A stretch of DNA of 9,724 nt, taken from assembly GCA_016303265.1 (NCBI GenBank), contig JAEDLZ010000053.1:1-9724 (forward strand). The letters run 5' to 3'. The notes beneath the pieces are model-generated. The model did not search any database and was not told the origin of the DNA. It worked only from the letters and a program-made list of their open reading frames with translations. Positions 1 through 6,295 of this stretch are shown one piece after another. The position numbers and the translations under genes were made by a program. This stretch comes from Clostridiales bacterium (GTDB lineage: Bacteria; Bacillota; Clostridia; Monoglobales; Monoglobaceae). The first letter of the stretch is position 1. Every line of letters starts with the position of its first letter.

Positions 1-625
1 AATGGAGGAGATGAAGCGGCTTGACCTTGAAGTGTCGAGCGAGTTTTTGGTGCTTGCGGCAACCCTTCTTCAGATTAAGTCAAAAATGCTGCTTCCATCT
101 GAGGACGAGGAAGAGGAAGCGGAGGACCCCCGTGAGGAGCTTGTCCGCCGTCTTATAGAGTACAAGCGATTTAAGGAGAAGGCGGAATATCTGAAAACCC
201 GTGAAAATCTCGGCTACACGAGATTTTATAAGGCTCCCGAATATATAGAACGGCCTGTTGTTCCCTTTGACTATTCAGCGGTGACGCCGGAGAATTTGCT
301 TGTTTCGTACAAGGTCGCTTATATGAAGCTGGAACGAACCCTTCCGCCGCCGAAAAAATCCTTTGAGGGGATAGTCGGTCACGAAAAAGTTTCGGTAAAG
401 AGCCGTGTTAAAAATATATGGAAGAATCTCATAAAGAAAGGCAAAACAAAATTTAAGGATTTGTTCAGCGGCGTTAAATCCAGGTCTGAAGCGGTTGCGT
501 CATTTCTTGCGGTGCTTGAGCTTATCAAGCTGAAAAAGATAACGGTTGACGGGGATGCGGAAAATCCTGAGGTTACAAGAATTGCCGGAGAGGAAGAATT
601 CAGCCTTGATGCAGTGGAAGATTAG
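1..625 (+). CDS. scpA: Segregation and condensation protein A (ScpA), 5' end missing
   Basis: ScpA is the kleisin subunit of the bacterial condensin SMC-ScpAB, bridging the two SMC heads and binding ScpB to compact and segregate the chromosome. The frame is open from the first base to the TAG at 623-625, giving 207 visible residues from the codon at base 2. The family is usually about 240-260 residues. The start of the visible part (L-D-L-E-V-S-S-E-F-L-V-L-A-A-T-L-L-Q-I-K-S-K-M-L-L-P) matches the conserved block that normally lies some 70-80 residues into ScpA, so the methionine at base 2 is internal and the N-terminal SMC-neck-binding part lies outside the window. An acidic stretch (residues about 34-43) follows, as is usual. 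The C-terminal winged helix (about 155-185, with F-L-A-V-L-E-L-I-K-L-K-K-I) is the part that contacts the SMC head. The downstream scpB supports the call. Confidence 0.93.
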   Translation, partial: MEEMKRLDLEVSSEFLVLAATLLQIKSKMLLPSEDEEEEAEDPREELVRRLIEYKRFKEKAEYLKTRENLGYTRFYKAPEYIERPVVPFDYSAVTPENLLVSYKVAYMKLERTLPPPKKSFEGIVGHEKVSVKSRVKNIWKNLIKKGKTKFKDLFSGVKSRSEAVASFLAVLELIKLKKITVDGDAENPEVTRIAGEEEFSLDAVED

Positions 626-801
626 AGAATAAAGATAAATGCTTTTAGGACAGCTAATCGTTATAGCGGCAAAGTGATAAGGCGGAAAGAAACGGCGAAG
701 CGATAGCCAAAGTAAAGGCGGCGAAGCGGCAGGATAAGCTAAGCGCCAAGCTTTTGTATTATTGTAGCGGTTTTTGCACACAATTGAAAGGAACGGTTAA
801 A
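626..801 (+). repeat. scpA-scpB gap with imperfect direct repeats
   Basis: This 176-base gap separates two genes that are usually close or overlapping. It contains the 9-mer GGCGAAGCG twice (694-702 and 720-728), AGCGGC twice (665-670 and 725-730), and AAAGT-AAGGCGG-like strings at 671-685 and 709-721. The middle (about 660-750) is rich in G and A on the + strand and differs in texture from the AT-rich ends. I see no convincing promoter or terminator. It could be a degenerate interspersed repeat or simply a decayed spacer. Whether copies exist elsewhere in the genome cannot be seen here. Confidence 0.35.
787..792 (+). promoter_or_regulatory. Ribosome binding site deciding the scpB start
   Basis: AAAGGA lies nine bases before the ATG at 802. 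The longer in-frame option, a TTG at 754, would place this site inside the coding region and would add 16 residues (including three cysteines) not typical of ScpB. Confidence 0.6.
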
Positions 802-1374
802 ATGGAAACAAATAAAGCTCAGGCAATAATAGAAGGCCTGCTGTTTGCGGCGGGCGATTCTGTTTCGCTTGATAAAATTGCCAATATAATAGATATGGAT
901 AAACGCAAAACCCAGAAAATAATAACGGATATGATTGACAGGTACGATTATGAGCACCGAGGTATAGGGATAATCCGTCTTGAGGACGGCTATCAGATGT
1001 GTACCCGGGGCGAATATTTTGAATACATATCAATGCTTGCGGAGCCGAGAAGAGCGCAGTCCATGAGTAATGCGGCAATGGAGGTTTTATCCGTTATTGC
1101 CTATAAACAGCCCGTAACAAAAGGCGAAATCGAGGATATAAGAGGAGTATCCTGCGATTCTATTGTAAATAAGCTTGTTGAAAGAGGCCTTGTTGAGGAG
1201 GTAGGAAGACTTGACTCACCGGGGAGACCTATGATATTCGGAACTACAGAGGAGTTTTTGCGCTGCTTCGGACTGGGCAGCTTGACGGAGCTTCCCGACT
1301 ATGATATAATTAAGGAAAACGGACAGGACAAGCTTTACAGTCAGCAGGTGATGGAGGGTTTAGATAATCTTTAA
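802..1374 (+). CDS. scpB: Segregation and condensation protein B (ScpB)
   Basis: ScpB is the small dimeric subunit of SMC-ScpAB. It binds the middle of ScpA and regulates SMC head opening and DNA loading. With the ATG at 802 the protein has 190 residues, the normal family length. The two winged-helix domains are recognisable: the first spans about residues 1-80 and ends in I-I-R-L-E-D-G-Y-Q-M. The second carries the strongly conserved A-Y-K-Q-P-V-T-K-G-E-I-E-D-I-R-G at about 100-115, then G-R-x-x-x-P-G-R-P at about 135-143 and T-T-E-E-F-L-R-C-F-G-L at about 148-158, and finally S-L-T-E-L-P. It follows scpA after an unusually long gap of 176 bases, but the same-strand pairing of kleisin and ScpB is standard. 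The final residues after the L-P-D motif are variable in the family. Confidence 0.95.
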   Translation: METNKAQAIIEGLLFAAGDSVSLDKIANIIDMDKRKTQKIITDMIDRYDYEHRGIGIIRLEDGYQMCTRGEYFEYISMLAEPRRAQSMSNAAMEVLSVIAYKQPVTKGEIEDIRGVSCDSIVNKLVERGLVEEVGRLDSPGRPMIFGTTEEFLRCFGLGSLTELPDYDIIKENGQDKLYSQQVMEGLDNL

Positions 1375-1437
1375 ACAGGGAATATTCGTATAAGGCACAA
1401 GAGCTCAAAGTGTTTTTATCGGAAGGACAAGGATTGT

Positions 1438-1989
1438 ATGATTGTTTTGCGGATTATAGCGGGCATTGTTTTACTGATACTGATATTGGCGGGATTTTTG
1501 CTTTTTACTAAAACAAGCGTATATATCTCCTATACTGACGAGAATCTCAAAATAAGATTTAGAAACGGATTTTTAAGATACACATTAAAGCCGGCGCCGA
1601 AGAAGGAGAAGAAGCCTCGGGAGGTAAATCGGGAGAATATTACCAAAGAGGTAAACAAAAAGAAGAGAAGGCTTACCGACAATACAACATTTCTTTGGAC
1701 GCTTCTTAGGGAGATGCGGTTTCGGGTTGAGGTTGTCAAAACGAAAATACGGGTAGATTTCGGAACGGGCGATCCCGCCGACACGGGGCTTTTGTACGGA
1801 ATAATATGGGCGGCGGTCGGAAATATTTATCAGGTATTTAACCGATACCTTGTTTTCGATTTCCCCGAAACGGAAATAAACGCCGATTTTGAAAATAAGA
1901 TATTCAAAACGCAATTTGAGGGCATAATAAGAGTGAGATTGGTGCATATTATAACTGCACTGGCAAAATCTATAAAGAAAAATAAATAA
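1438..1989 (+). CDS. DUF2953 family membrane-anchored protein (YtfI-like)
   Basis: The 183-residue product begins with one hydrophobic segment (about residues 4-23) that looks like a signal anchor. A lysine/arginine-rich stretch (about 50-75) follows, then a domain with V-D-F-G-T-G-D-P-A-D-T-G-L-L-Y-G (about 107-122). I recognise that pattern as typical of DUF2953 proteins such as B. subtilis YtfI. Their biochemical function is not known to me. In Firmicutes this gene is typically next to ytfJ/gerW, as here (12 bases to the next ATG), which suggests a shared, possibly sporulation-linked role, but that is inference. The protein is somewhat shorter than most relatives I recall. The ATG at 1438 is preceded by purine-rich GGAAGGACAAGG (1421-1432). 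The family assignment is fairly secure, the role is not. Confidence 0.8.
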   Translation: MIVLRIIAGIVLLILILAGFLLFTKTSVYISYTDENLKIRFRNGFLRYTLKPAPKKEKKPREVNRENITKEVNKKKRRLTDNTTFLWTLLREMRFRVEVVKTKIRVDFGTGDPADTGLLYGIIWAAVGNIYQVFNRYLVFDFPETEINADFENKIFKTQFEGIIRVRLVHIITALAKSIKKNK

Positions 1990-2001
1990 GGAGCGATTAA
2001 A

Positions 2002-2466
2002 ATGGCTGAACAACATCCAATCCAGGGACTTATGTATACTGCAATGCAGAGCATAAAGGAAATCGTTGATGTTAATACAATAGTGGGCGACGCGGTACAG
2101 ACCCCCGACGGAACGGTTATAATCCCGATTTCCTCGGTTAAGCTGGGATTTGCCGTTGGCGGCTCGGAATACGGCGGCGTCAAGAAATCCGCAGAGGGCG
2201 ATAAAAGCAACTTCGGAGGCGGAGCAGGCGGCGGAGTATCCATTGCGCCTGTGGCATTTCTGGTTGCGGGAGAGGGCAGAGTGCGACTTATGTCCGTCAA
2301 TCAGAAAACAAGCATATACGATAAGGTTTTAGATGTTGTGCCGTCTGCCATTGACAAGCTTGTCGATACGGTCAAGGATTGCCGTAAGGATAAGAAAAAG
2401 GGCGAATCGGACATAATGGAAACCTATGAGAAAATCAAGGCTGACGAGGCTGCGGAAGAAGAATAA
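2002..2466 (+). CDS. gerW: GerW/YtfJ family sporulation-associated protein
   Basis: The 154-residue protein matches the GerW (YtfJ) family: an N-terminal H-P-I-x-G-L-M segment, then a block with V-x-T-P-D-G-T-V-I-I-P-I-S at about residues 34-46, a K-x-G-F-A-V-G-G stretch, a glycine-rich loop (about 73-80) and G-V-S-I-A-P-V-A-F-L-V around 80-90. The charged C-terminal tail (about 128-154) is variable. In Bacillus the protein is made in the forespore and is needed for normal germination. The exact molecular activity is unresolved. Related proteins occur in some non-spore-forming bacteria, so its presence alone does not prove sporulation. It has no signal peptide or membrane segment. The start is clear: AAGGAG at 1988-1993 overlaps the stop of the DUF2953 gene, eight bases before the ATG, so the two genes are almost certainly co-transcribed. 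Confidence 0.85.
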   Translation: MAEQHPIQGLMYTAMQSIKEIVDVNTIVGDAVQTPDGTVIIPISSVKLGFAVGGSEYGGVKKSAEGDKSNFGGGAGGGVSIAPVAFLVAGEGRVRLMSVNQKTSIYDKVLDVVPSAIDKLVDTVKDCRKDKKKGESDIMETYEKIKADEAAEEE

Positions 2467-2486
2467 TTACCACATACTGAAAAGAA

Positions 2487-2574
2487 AGGGTCAGGCGTTT
2501 TGCCGCACCCTGAGTTTGCTTTGCAAAATTACGGACGATGTAACATCGGACAGGGAGGGATTCGGCTCAAATCC
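2487..2574 (+). other. Run of three small hairpins between gerW and dacF
   Basis: Three short inverted repeats follow each other. AGGGT (2487-2491) pairs with ACCCT (2507-2511), with an inner GGC/GCC pair (2494-2496 with 2502-2504) after two mismatches. CGATG (2536-2540) pairs with CATCG (2544-2548) around TAA. GGATT (2558-2562) pairs with AATCC (2570-2574). None has an adjoining T run. They may be the structured leader of dacF or the tail of the gerW transcript. I recognise no riboswitch class and see no good promoter here. Confidence 0.3.
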
Positions 2575-2597
2575 GTGTTCCGCCTTAAAGAATACGA

Positions 2598-2647
2598 AAA
2601 AACACCCCGGCATATAAATTTTATATGAAAGAGGGTGTTTTTCTTTT
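2598..2647 (+). terminator. Terminator-like long hairpin overlapping the dacF translation start region
   Basis: A perfect 10-base stem, AAAAACACCC (2598-2607) with GGGTGTTTTT (2633-2642), encloses a second inverted repeat, CATATAA (2611-2617) with TTATATG (2621-2627). The 3' arm runs into TTTTTCTTTT (2638-2647). This has the form of a Rho-independent terminator closing the scpA-gerW operon. It is unusual in that its 3' arm contains the probable dacF ribosome binding site and its T run abuts the TTG start, so it may instead, or also, control dacF. Confidence 0.6.
2631..2637 (+). promoter_or_regulatory. Ribosome binding site for dacF, within a hairpin arm
   Basis: GAGGGTG sits eight bases before the TTG at 2646. 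It supports that TTG over the in-frame ATG at 2625, which has no purine-rich site upstream and falls in the loop of the hairpin. Because the site forms part of the 3' stem, folding would hide it from ribosomes. Confidence 0.5.
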
Positions 2648-3779
2648 GAGGAAAATTTTTGCGCTGTGTCTTGTTTTTACTATGCTTTTTGCGGCGGTTT
2701 CGGCGGCGGAATTGAGCGTTTCGGCAAAAGCTGCCGTTGTTATCGAGGCGGAAAGCGGGAGGGTTCTCTATTCTAAAAATATGAACGAAAAGCTGGGCAT
2801 GGCAAGTACGACAAAAATAATGACCGCCCTGGTTGCGCTTGAAAAGGGAAATACGGAGGAGGTTGTTACGGTTTCGGAGCATGCGGCAAATGTTGAGGGG
2901 TCGTCAATGTATCTTAAGACGGGCGAAAAAATTACGCTCGGCAACCTTTTGTACGGGCTTATGCTTCAGTCCGGTAACGACGCCGCCACCGCAATAGCAG
3001 AGCATATTGCGGGAAGCGAGGAAAAATTTGCGGCGCTTATGAATAAGGAAGCGGAAAAAATCGGGGCGGAAAATACCCATTTTACCAATCCCCACGGGCT
3101 TGCCGACGAAGAACATTACACAACGGCGTATGACCTGGCAAAAATTGCCGCATATGCGCTGAAAAATCCGAAATTTGCGGAAATTGTCGCTGCGAAGAGC
3201 ATAACGCTTGAGCGTGAGGGTCAGGGCAGAGTGACGCTTACAAATCATAATAAGCTTCTGCGTATGTATGACGGCTGTATCGGCGTTAAAACGGGGTTTA
3301 CAAAGGCGACGGGAAGATGTCTTGTGACTGCAAGCAGGAGGGGAAAAATGACGGTTGTGTGCGTGACCCTTAACGCAGGGGACGACTGGAATGACCATAT
3401 GGCAATGAGCAATTATGCTTTCAAAAATTATAATATGGCTCTTTACAAAAGAGAGGGCACGGTTGCGGCGGCAGTCAGGGTTAAAAACGGAATGGTAGGT
3501 GAAGTTAACGGCATTTTTGCAGAGGATATTTATCTTCCGGAAAAAGACGAGAATGAATGGGAATTGGAAATCGATATTCCGCGCAAAATTTCAGCCCCTG
3601 TAGCAAAAGGCAGTGTGATTGGAAAAATTACGGCAAAGGGCAAGAACGGAGAAACTGAGGAATTTGATATTGCAGCCGAAAAGGATGTTGCGGTTAAAGC
3701 CGATAAAAACGGAAATAATATCCTGAAGAATATCGTAAATGTCTACAGACTATGGCTTGAAATATTTGTACAAATGTAA
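2646..3779 (+). CDS. dacF: Serine-type D-Ala-D-Ala carboxypeptidase (DacF-type PBP)
   Basis: This low-molecular-weight penicillin-binding protein trims the terminal D-alanine from peptidoglycan stem peptides outside the membrane. From the TTG at 2646 the product is 377 residues with a clean signal peptide (M-R-K, a hydrophobic core, and a likely cut near A-V-S-A-A, about residue 20). The peptidase S11 motifs are all present: S-T-T-K at residues 54-57 (nucleophile Ser54, Lys57), S-G-N at 109-111 and K-T-G at 215-217. A smaller beta-rich PBP5-like C-terminal domain follows (about 270-360). The last residues (V-Y-R-L-W-L-E-I-F-V) could form a membrane-associating helix. The in-frame ATG at 2625 would add seven residues before the signal peptide but lacks a ribosome binding site. 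The neighbouring gerW suggests the sporulation-linked DacF/DacB branch rather than the vegetative DacA, though sequence alone does not settle this. Confidence 0.92.
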   Translation: MRKIFALCLVFTMLFAAVSAAELSVSAKAAVVIEAESGRVLYSKNMNEKLGMASTTKIMTALVALEKGNTEEVVTVSEHAANVEGSSMYLKTGEKITLGNLLYGLMLQSGNDAATAIAEHIAGSEEKFAALMNKEAEKIGAENTHFTNPHGLADEEHYTTAYDLAKIAAYALKNPKFAEIVAAKSITLEREGQGRVTLTNHNKLLRMYDGCIGVKTGFTKATGRCLVTASRRGKMTVVCVTLNAGDDWNDHMAMSNYAFKNYNMALYKREGTVAAAVRVKNGMVGEVNGIFAEDIYLPEKDENEWELEIDIPRKISAPVAKGSVIGKITAKGKNGETEEFDIAAEKDVAVKADKNGNNILKNIVNVYRLWLEIFVQM

Positions 3780-3848
3780 CAAAAGGGGAAAAAATTTCGT
3801 AAATCAGGAAAAATATTGTAAAATAATTAACAAAATTGATAAAAACAC

Positions 3849-3877
3849 TTGAAAAGAAAAAAGTTTTATTATATAAT
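3849..3877 (+). promoter_or_regulatory. Sigma-A promoter for rluB and probably the decarboxylase cluster
   Basis: TTGAAA (3849-3854) and a perfect TATAAT (3872-3877) are 17 bases apart. The sequence upstream (about 3790-3848) is very rich in A and T, like an UP element. Transcription would start near 3884. No other convincing promoter is seen between here and the end of the window, and the downstream genes are tightly packed, so this promoter may drive rluB plus mmdADCB and the oadA-like gene. Confidence 0.75.
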
Positions 3878-3896
3878 GATTTCAATTGGATTTTTT

Positions 3897-3941
3897 TCAG
3901 GCAAAACGGCGAAGGCGTATATATAACCGTATTATGCCTGA
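3897..3941 (+). other. Foldable leader of the rluB transcript
   Basis: TCAGGCA (3897-3903) is complementary to TGCCTGA (3935-3941), and inside it ACGG (3906-3909) pairs with CCGT (3927-3930). The structure would begin about 13 bases after the predicted transcription start and would bury the in-frame ATG at 3934. I recognise no known riboswitch or RNA thermometer. It could be autoregulatory or only a 5' stabilising stem. Confidence 0.4.
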
Positions 3942-3957
3942 TATTCCGAAGAAAGAC

Positions 3958-3962
3958 AGAGG
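3958..3962 (+). promoter_or_regulatory. Ribosome binding site deciding the rluB start
   Basis: AGAGG lies seven bases before the TTG at 3970. The alternatives are worse: the TTG at 3886 is almost at the predicted transcription start, and the ATG at 3934 has its nearest purine-rich stretch (GAAGG, 3911-3915) about 18 bases away. Confidence 0.5.
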
Positions 3963-3969
3963 TATAAAT

Positions 3970-4743
3970 TTGGTAAGATTACAGAAATATCTGGCAAGCT
4001 GCGGAGTAGCATCCCGCAGAGGGGCAGAAGAGATTATAAAACAAGGCAGGGTCACGGTAAACGGAGAAAAGGTCGTGCAAATGGGTGTTCAAATTGACGA
4101 AAATTTTGACGAGATAGCCGTTGACCAAAAACCGGTCAGACCGGAAAACAAAAAAATGTATGTTATGCTTAACAAGCCTGTGGGGTTCGTTACGACTGTT
4201 TCCGATGACAAAGGGAGACCGACCGTTATGGATTTGGTCAGCGACATTTCCGCGAGAATATATCCCGTGGGGAGGCTGGACTATGATACAGAGGGGCTTT
4301 TGCTTCTGACAAACGACGGGGATTTGACTTATAAGCTGACTCACCCTAAAAATAATATATCCAAAACATATGTGGCGGAGGTTACGGGCAGCATAAATAT
4401 GGATACCCTGACAAAGCTTCGAAAAGGAGTCGAAATTGACGGGGTGAAAACCAGTCCCGCCCAAATAGAGGTTGTCGGCGCAACTCAGCTTGGCACAAAG
4501 CTTGAGATAACGATTCATGAGGGACGAAACCGGCAGGTGCGTAAAATGTTCGAGGCGTGCGGTTGTATAGTAAAGCGGCTTGAAAGAACAAAGGAAGCGG
4601 GGCTTAATCTGGGACATCTGCCCCGGGGAAAGTGGAGAAAGCTTTCCGAATCGGAGGTTAATATGCTCCAAAACATTGGCAAAGTAAATGATAAACCAAG
4701 ATACAACAAGTTTAAAAACAGAGGTGGTAAAAGACATGAGTAA
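3970..4743 (+). CDS. rluB: Pseudouridine synthase, RsuA/RluB family
   Basis: The enzyme isomerises a uridine of rRNA to pseudouridine. Members in this gene neighbourhood are called RluB and act on helix 80-93 region positions of 23S rRNA. From the TTG at 3970 the protein has 257 residues. An S4 RNA-binding domain comes first (about 1-60, beginning R-L-Q-K-Y-L-A-S-C-G-V-A-S-R-R), exactly where family members normally begin. The catalytic domain carries G-R-L-D-Y-D-T-E-G-L-L-L-L-T-N-D-G with Asp104 as the expected catalytic aspartate, then the H-E-G-R-N-R-Q-V-R-K-M motif near 180-190. The tail is basic (K-F-K-N-R-G-G-K-R-H-E). An ATG at 3934 would add 12 residues and cannot be excluded. The last eight bases overlap the start of mmdA. 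The precise target uridine is inferred from the family. Confidence 0.9.
   Translation: MVRLQKYLASCGVASRRGAEEIIKQGRVTVNGEKVVQMGVQIDENFDEIAVDQKPVRPENKKMYVMLNKPVGFVTTVSDDKGRPTVMDLVSDISARIYPVGRLDYDTEGLLLLTNDGDLTYKLTHPKNNISKTYVAEVTGSINMDTLTKLRKGVEIDGVKTSPAQIEVVGATQLGTKLEITIHEGRNRQVRKMFEACGCIVKRLERTKEAGLNLGHLPRGKWRKLSESEVNMLQNIGKVNDKPRYNKFKNRGGKRHE
4721..4727 (+). promoter_or_regulatory. Ribosome binding site for mmdA inside rluB
   Basis: GAGGTGG lies eight bases before the ATG at 4736, inside the last codons of rluB. It rules out the upstream in-frame ATG at 4688, which would add 16 residues unlike the family N-terminus. Confidence 0.7.
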
Positions 4744-6277
4744 AATTGAAGAATTGCAGCAAAAGCGTGCCATTATCGAACAGGGCGGCGGCGTTGACAA
4801 AATCAAAAAGCAGCATGACAATGGCAAAAAAACTGCAAGAGAAAGAATACAGATGCTCTTTGACGAGGGCAGCTTTGTAGAAGTTGACGCATTTGTAAAG
4901 CATCGTTCCAATGAATTTGACATGCCGAAAACCGAGGCTCCCGGAGAGGGAGTTGTTACGGGCTACGGAACGGTAGGCGGCAGACTGGTTTATGCATACG
5001 CGCAGGACTTTACGGTTATCGGCGGTTCCCTCGGCGAAATGCATGCGGCTAAAATCTGTAAGGTTATGGATATGGCGATGAAGATGGGTGCACCGATTAT
5101 CGGCATTTCCGACAGCGGCGGCGCAAGGATTCAGGAGGGTGTTGACGCTCTGGCAGGGTTTGGCGATATATTCTACCGCAATACTTTGGCTTCGGGGGTT
5201 ATTCCGCAGATTTCCATTATATTAGGGCCGTGCGCAGGGGGCGCGGTTTATTCTCCGGCAATCTGTGATTTCATATTTATGGTTGATAAAACCGCCCAGA
5301 TGTTTATAACGGGGCCGCAGGTAGTTAAATCTGTTACGGGTGAGGATATTTCGATGGAAGAACTCGGCGGCGCCGAGACTCATTCAACAAAGAGCGGTGT
5401 TGTTTCCGTTCGCTGCAAGAATGAGGACGAGTGCATTGAAAAGGTTAAGGAGCTTATAGATTATCTCCCTTCAAACAATCTTGAAATGGCTCCTTGCTAT
5501 GAGCCGACTGATGAAATAAACAGGCTTTCGGAAACGCTTACGAGCATTGTTCCCGAATCTGCCGGCAAGGCTTATGATATGAAGAATATCATTACTGAGG
5601 TTGTCGATAACGGACAGTTTTTTGAACTCTTCCCGCAGTTTGCGGAAAATATTATTATCGGGCTTGCAAGAATGAACGGCGCTACGGTCGGTATCGTAGC
5701 AAACCAGCCTAAGGTTAAGGCAGGCTCTTTGGATGTGGATTCTTCAGATAAGGCGGCAAGATTTATCAGATTCTGCGACAGCTTTAATATTCCGCTTATA
5801 ACCTTTACCGATGTTCCGGGCTACCTCCCCGGTGCGGAGCAGGAACACAGCGGCGTTATTCGTCACGGTGCAAAAATGCTTTACGCATTTTCCGAGGCGA
5901 CAGTTCCGAAAATCAATGTTATCGTAAGAAAGGCATACGGAGGAGCATATATTGCAATGAACAGCAAGCATATCGGTGCGGATATGGTGTTTGCATGGCC
6001 GAGTGCCGAGATTGCGGTTATGGGCCCCGACGGTGCGGCGAATATTATTTTCAGAAAGGACATTGCCGCAGCAAGCGACCCGATTACGGAAAGACAGAAC
6101 AAGATTGCAGAGTATACGGAAAAATTTGCAAACCCGTATGTTGCGGCGTCCAGGGGTTATGTTGACGATGTTATTGAGCCCGACTCGACAAGACCGAGGA
6201 TTATCAGCGCTCTTGAAATGCTGATGAGTAAGAGAGAAACAAGACCCGGCAAAAAACACGGTAATATTCCGCTCTAA
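4736..6277 (+). CDS. mmdA: Methylmalonyl-CoA decarboxylase alpha subunit (carboxyltransferase, MmdA)
   Basis: MmdA transfers the carboxyl group of (S)-methylmalonyl-CoA to the biotin of the carrier subunit, releasing propionyl-CoA. The 513-residue product has the two-domain crotonase-like fold of the acyl-CoA carboxyltransferases (about 20-275 and 280-500). It starts with a segment typical of the family (K-x-x-A-R-E-R-I near 37-44). Oxyanion and substrate motifs are visible: D-S-G-G-A-R at 126-131, G-P-C-A-G-G-A at 164-170, D-V-P-G-Y at 359-363, G-A-E-Q-E-H-S-G at 366-373 and Y-G-G-A-Y at 401-405. Length and motifs match MmdA, PccB and the 12S subunit of transcarboxylase. These cannot be told apart by eye, but the adjacent sodium-pump genes and the absence of a biotin carboxylase favour a decarboxylase. 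Another acyl-CoA substrate remains possible. It overlaps rluB by eight bases, which suggests translational coupling. Confidence 0.9.
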   Translation: MSKIEELQQKRAIIEQGGGVDKIKKQHDNGKKTARERIQMLFDEGSFVEVDAFVKHRSNEFDMPKTEAPGEGVVTGYGTVGGRLVYAYAQDFTVIGGSLGEMHAAKICKVMDMAMKMGAPIIGISDSGGARIQEGVDALAGFGDIFYRNTLASGVIPQISIILGPCAGGAVYSPAICDFIFMVDKTAQMFITGPQVVKSVTGEDISMEELGGAETHSTKSGVVSVRCKNEDECIEKVKELIDYLPSNNLEMAPCYEPTDEINRLSETLTSIVPESAGKAYDMKNIITEVVDNGQFFELFPQFAENIIIGLARMNGATVGIVANQPKVKAGSLDVDSSDKAARFIRFCDSFNIPLITFTDVPGYLPGAEQEHSGVIRHGAKMLYAFSEATVPKINVIVRKAYGGAYIAMNSKHIGADMVFAWPSAEIAVMGPDGAANIIFRKDIAAASDPITERQNKIAEYTEKFANPYVAASRGYVDDVIEPDSTRPRIISALEMLMSKRETRPGKKHGNIPL

Positions 6278-6295
6278 ATCAAGGAGGGATAAAGA

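Noticed and set aside
754..801. TTG at 754 as an earlier scpB start
   Set aside because: The AAAGGA site at 787-792 fits the ATG at 802, and the 190-residue product has the normal family length.
1395..1417. Possible terminator after scpB (GCAC...GTGT then a T run)
   Set aside because: The stem is only four pairs including one G-T pair around an 11-base loop, too weak to support a terminator.
2558..2574. tRNA-like T-arm (5-base stem, 7-base loop)
   Set aside because: The loop lacks the TTC-R-A pattern, no matching acceptor, D or anticodon arm is found, and no CCA follows.
2625..2645. ATG at 2625 as the dacF start
   Set aside because: There is no ribosome binding site before it and it sits in the loop of the long hairpin. 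The TTG at 2646 has GAGGGTG at good spacing and begins a normal signal peptide.
4688..4735. ATG at 4688 as the mmdA start
   Set aside because: It would extend 55 bases into rluB without its own binding site. GAGGTGG at 4721-4727 points to 4736, and the family N-terminus begins there.
3979..4923. 314-codon open frame on the minus strand
   Set aside because: It lies across rluB and the start of mmdA, whose + strand products are clear family members. The minus-strand translation has no recognisable motif and no ribosome binding site, so it is an antisense shadow.
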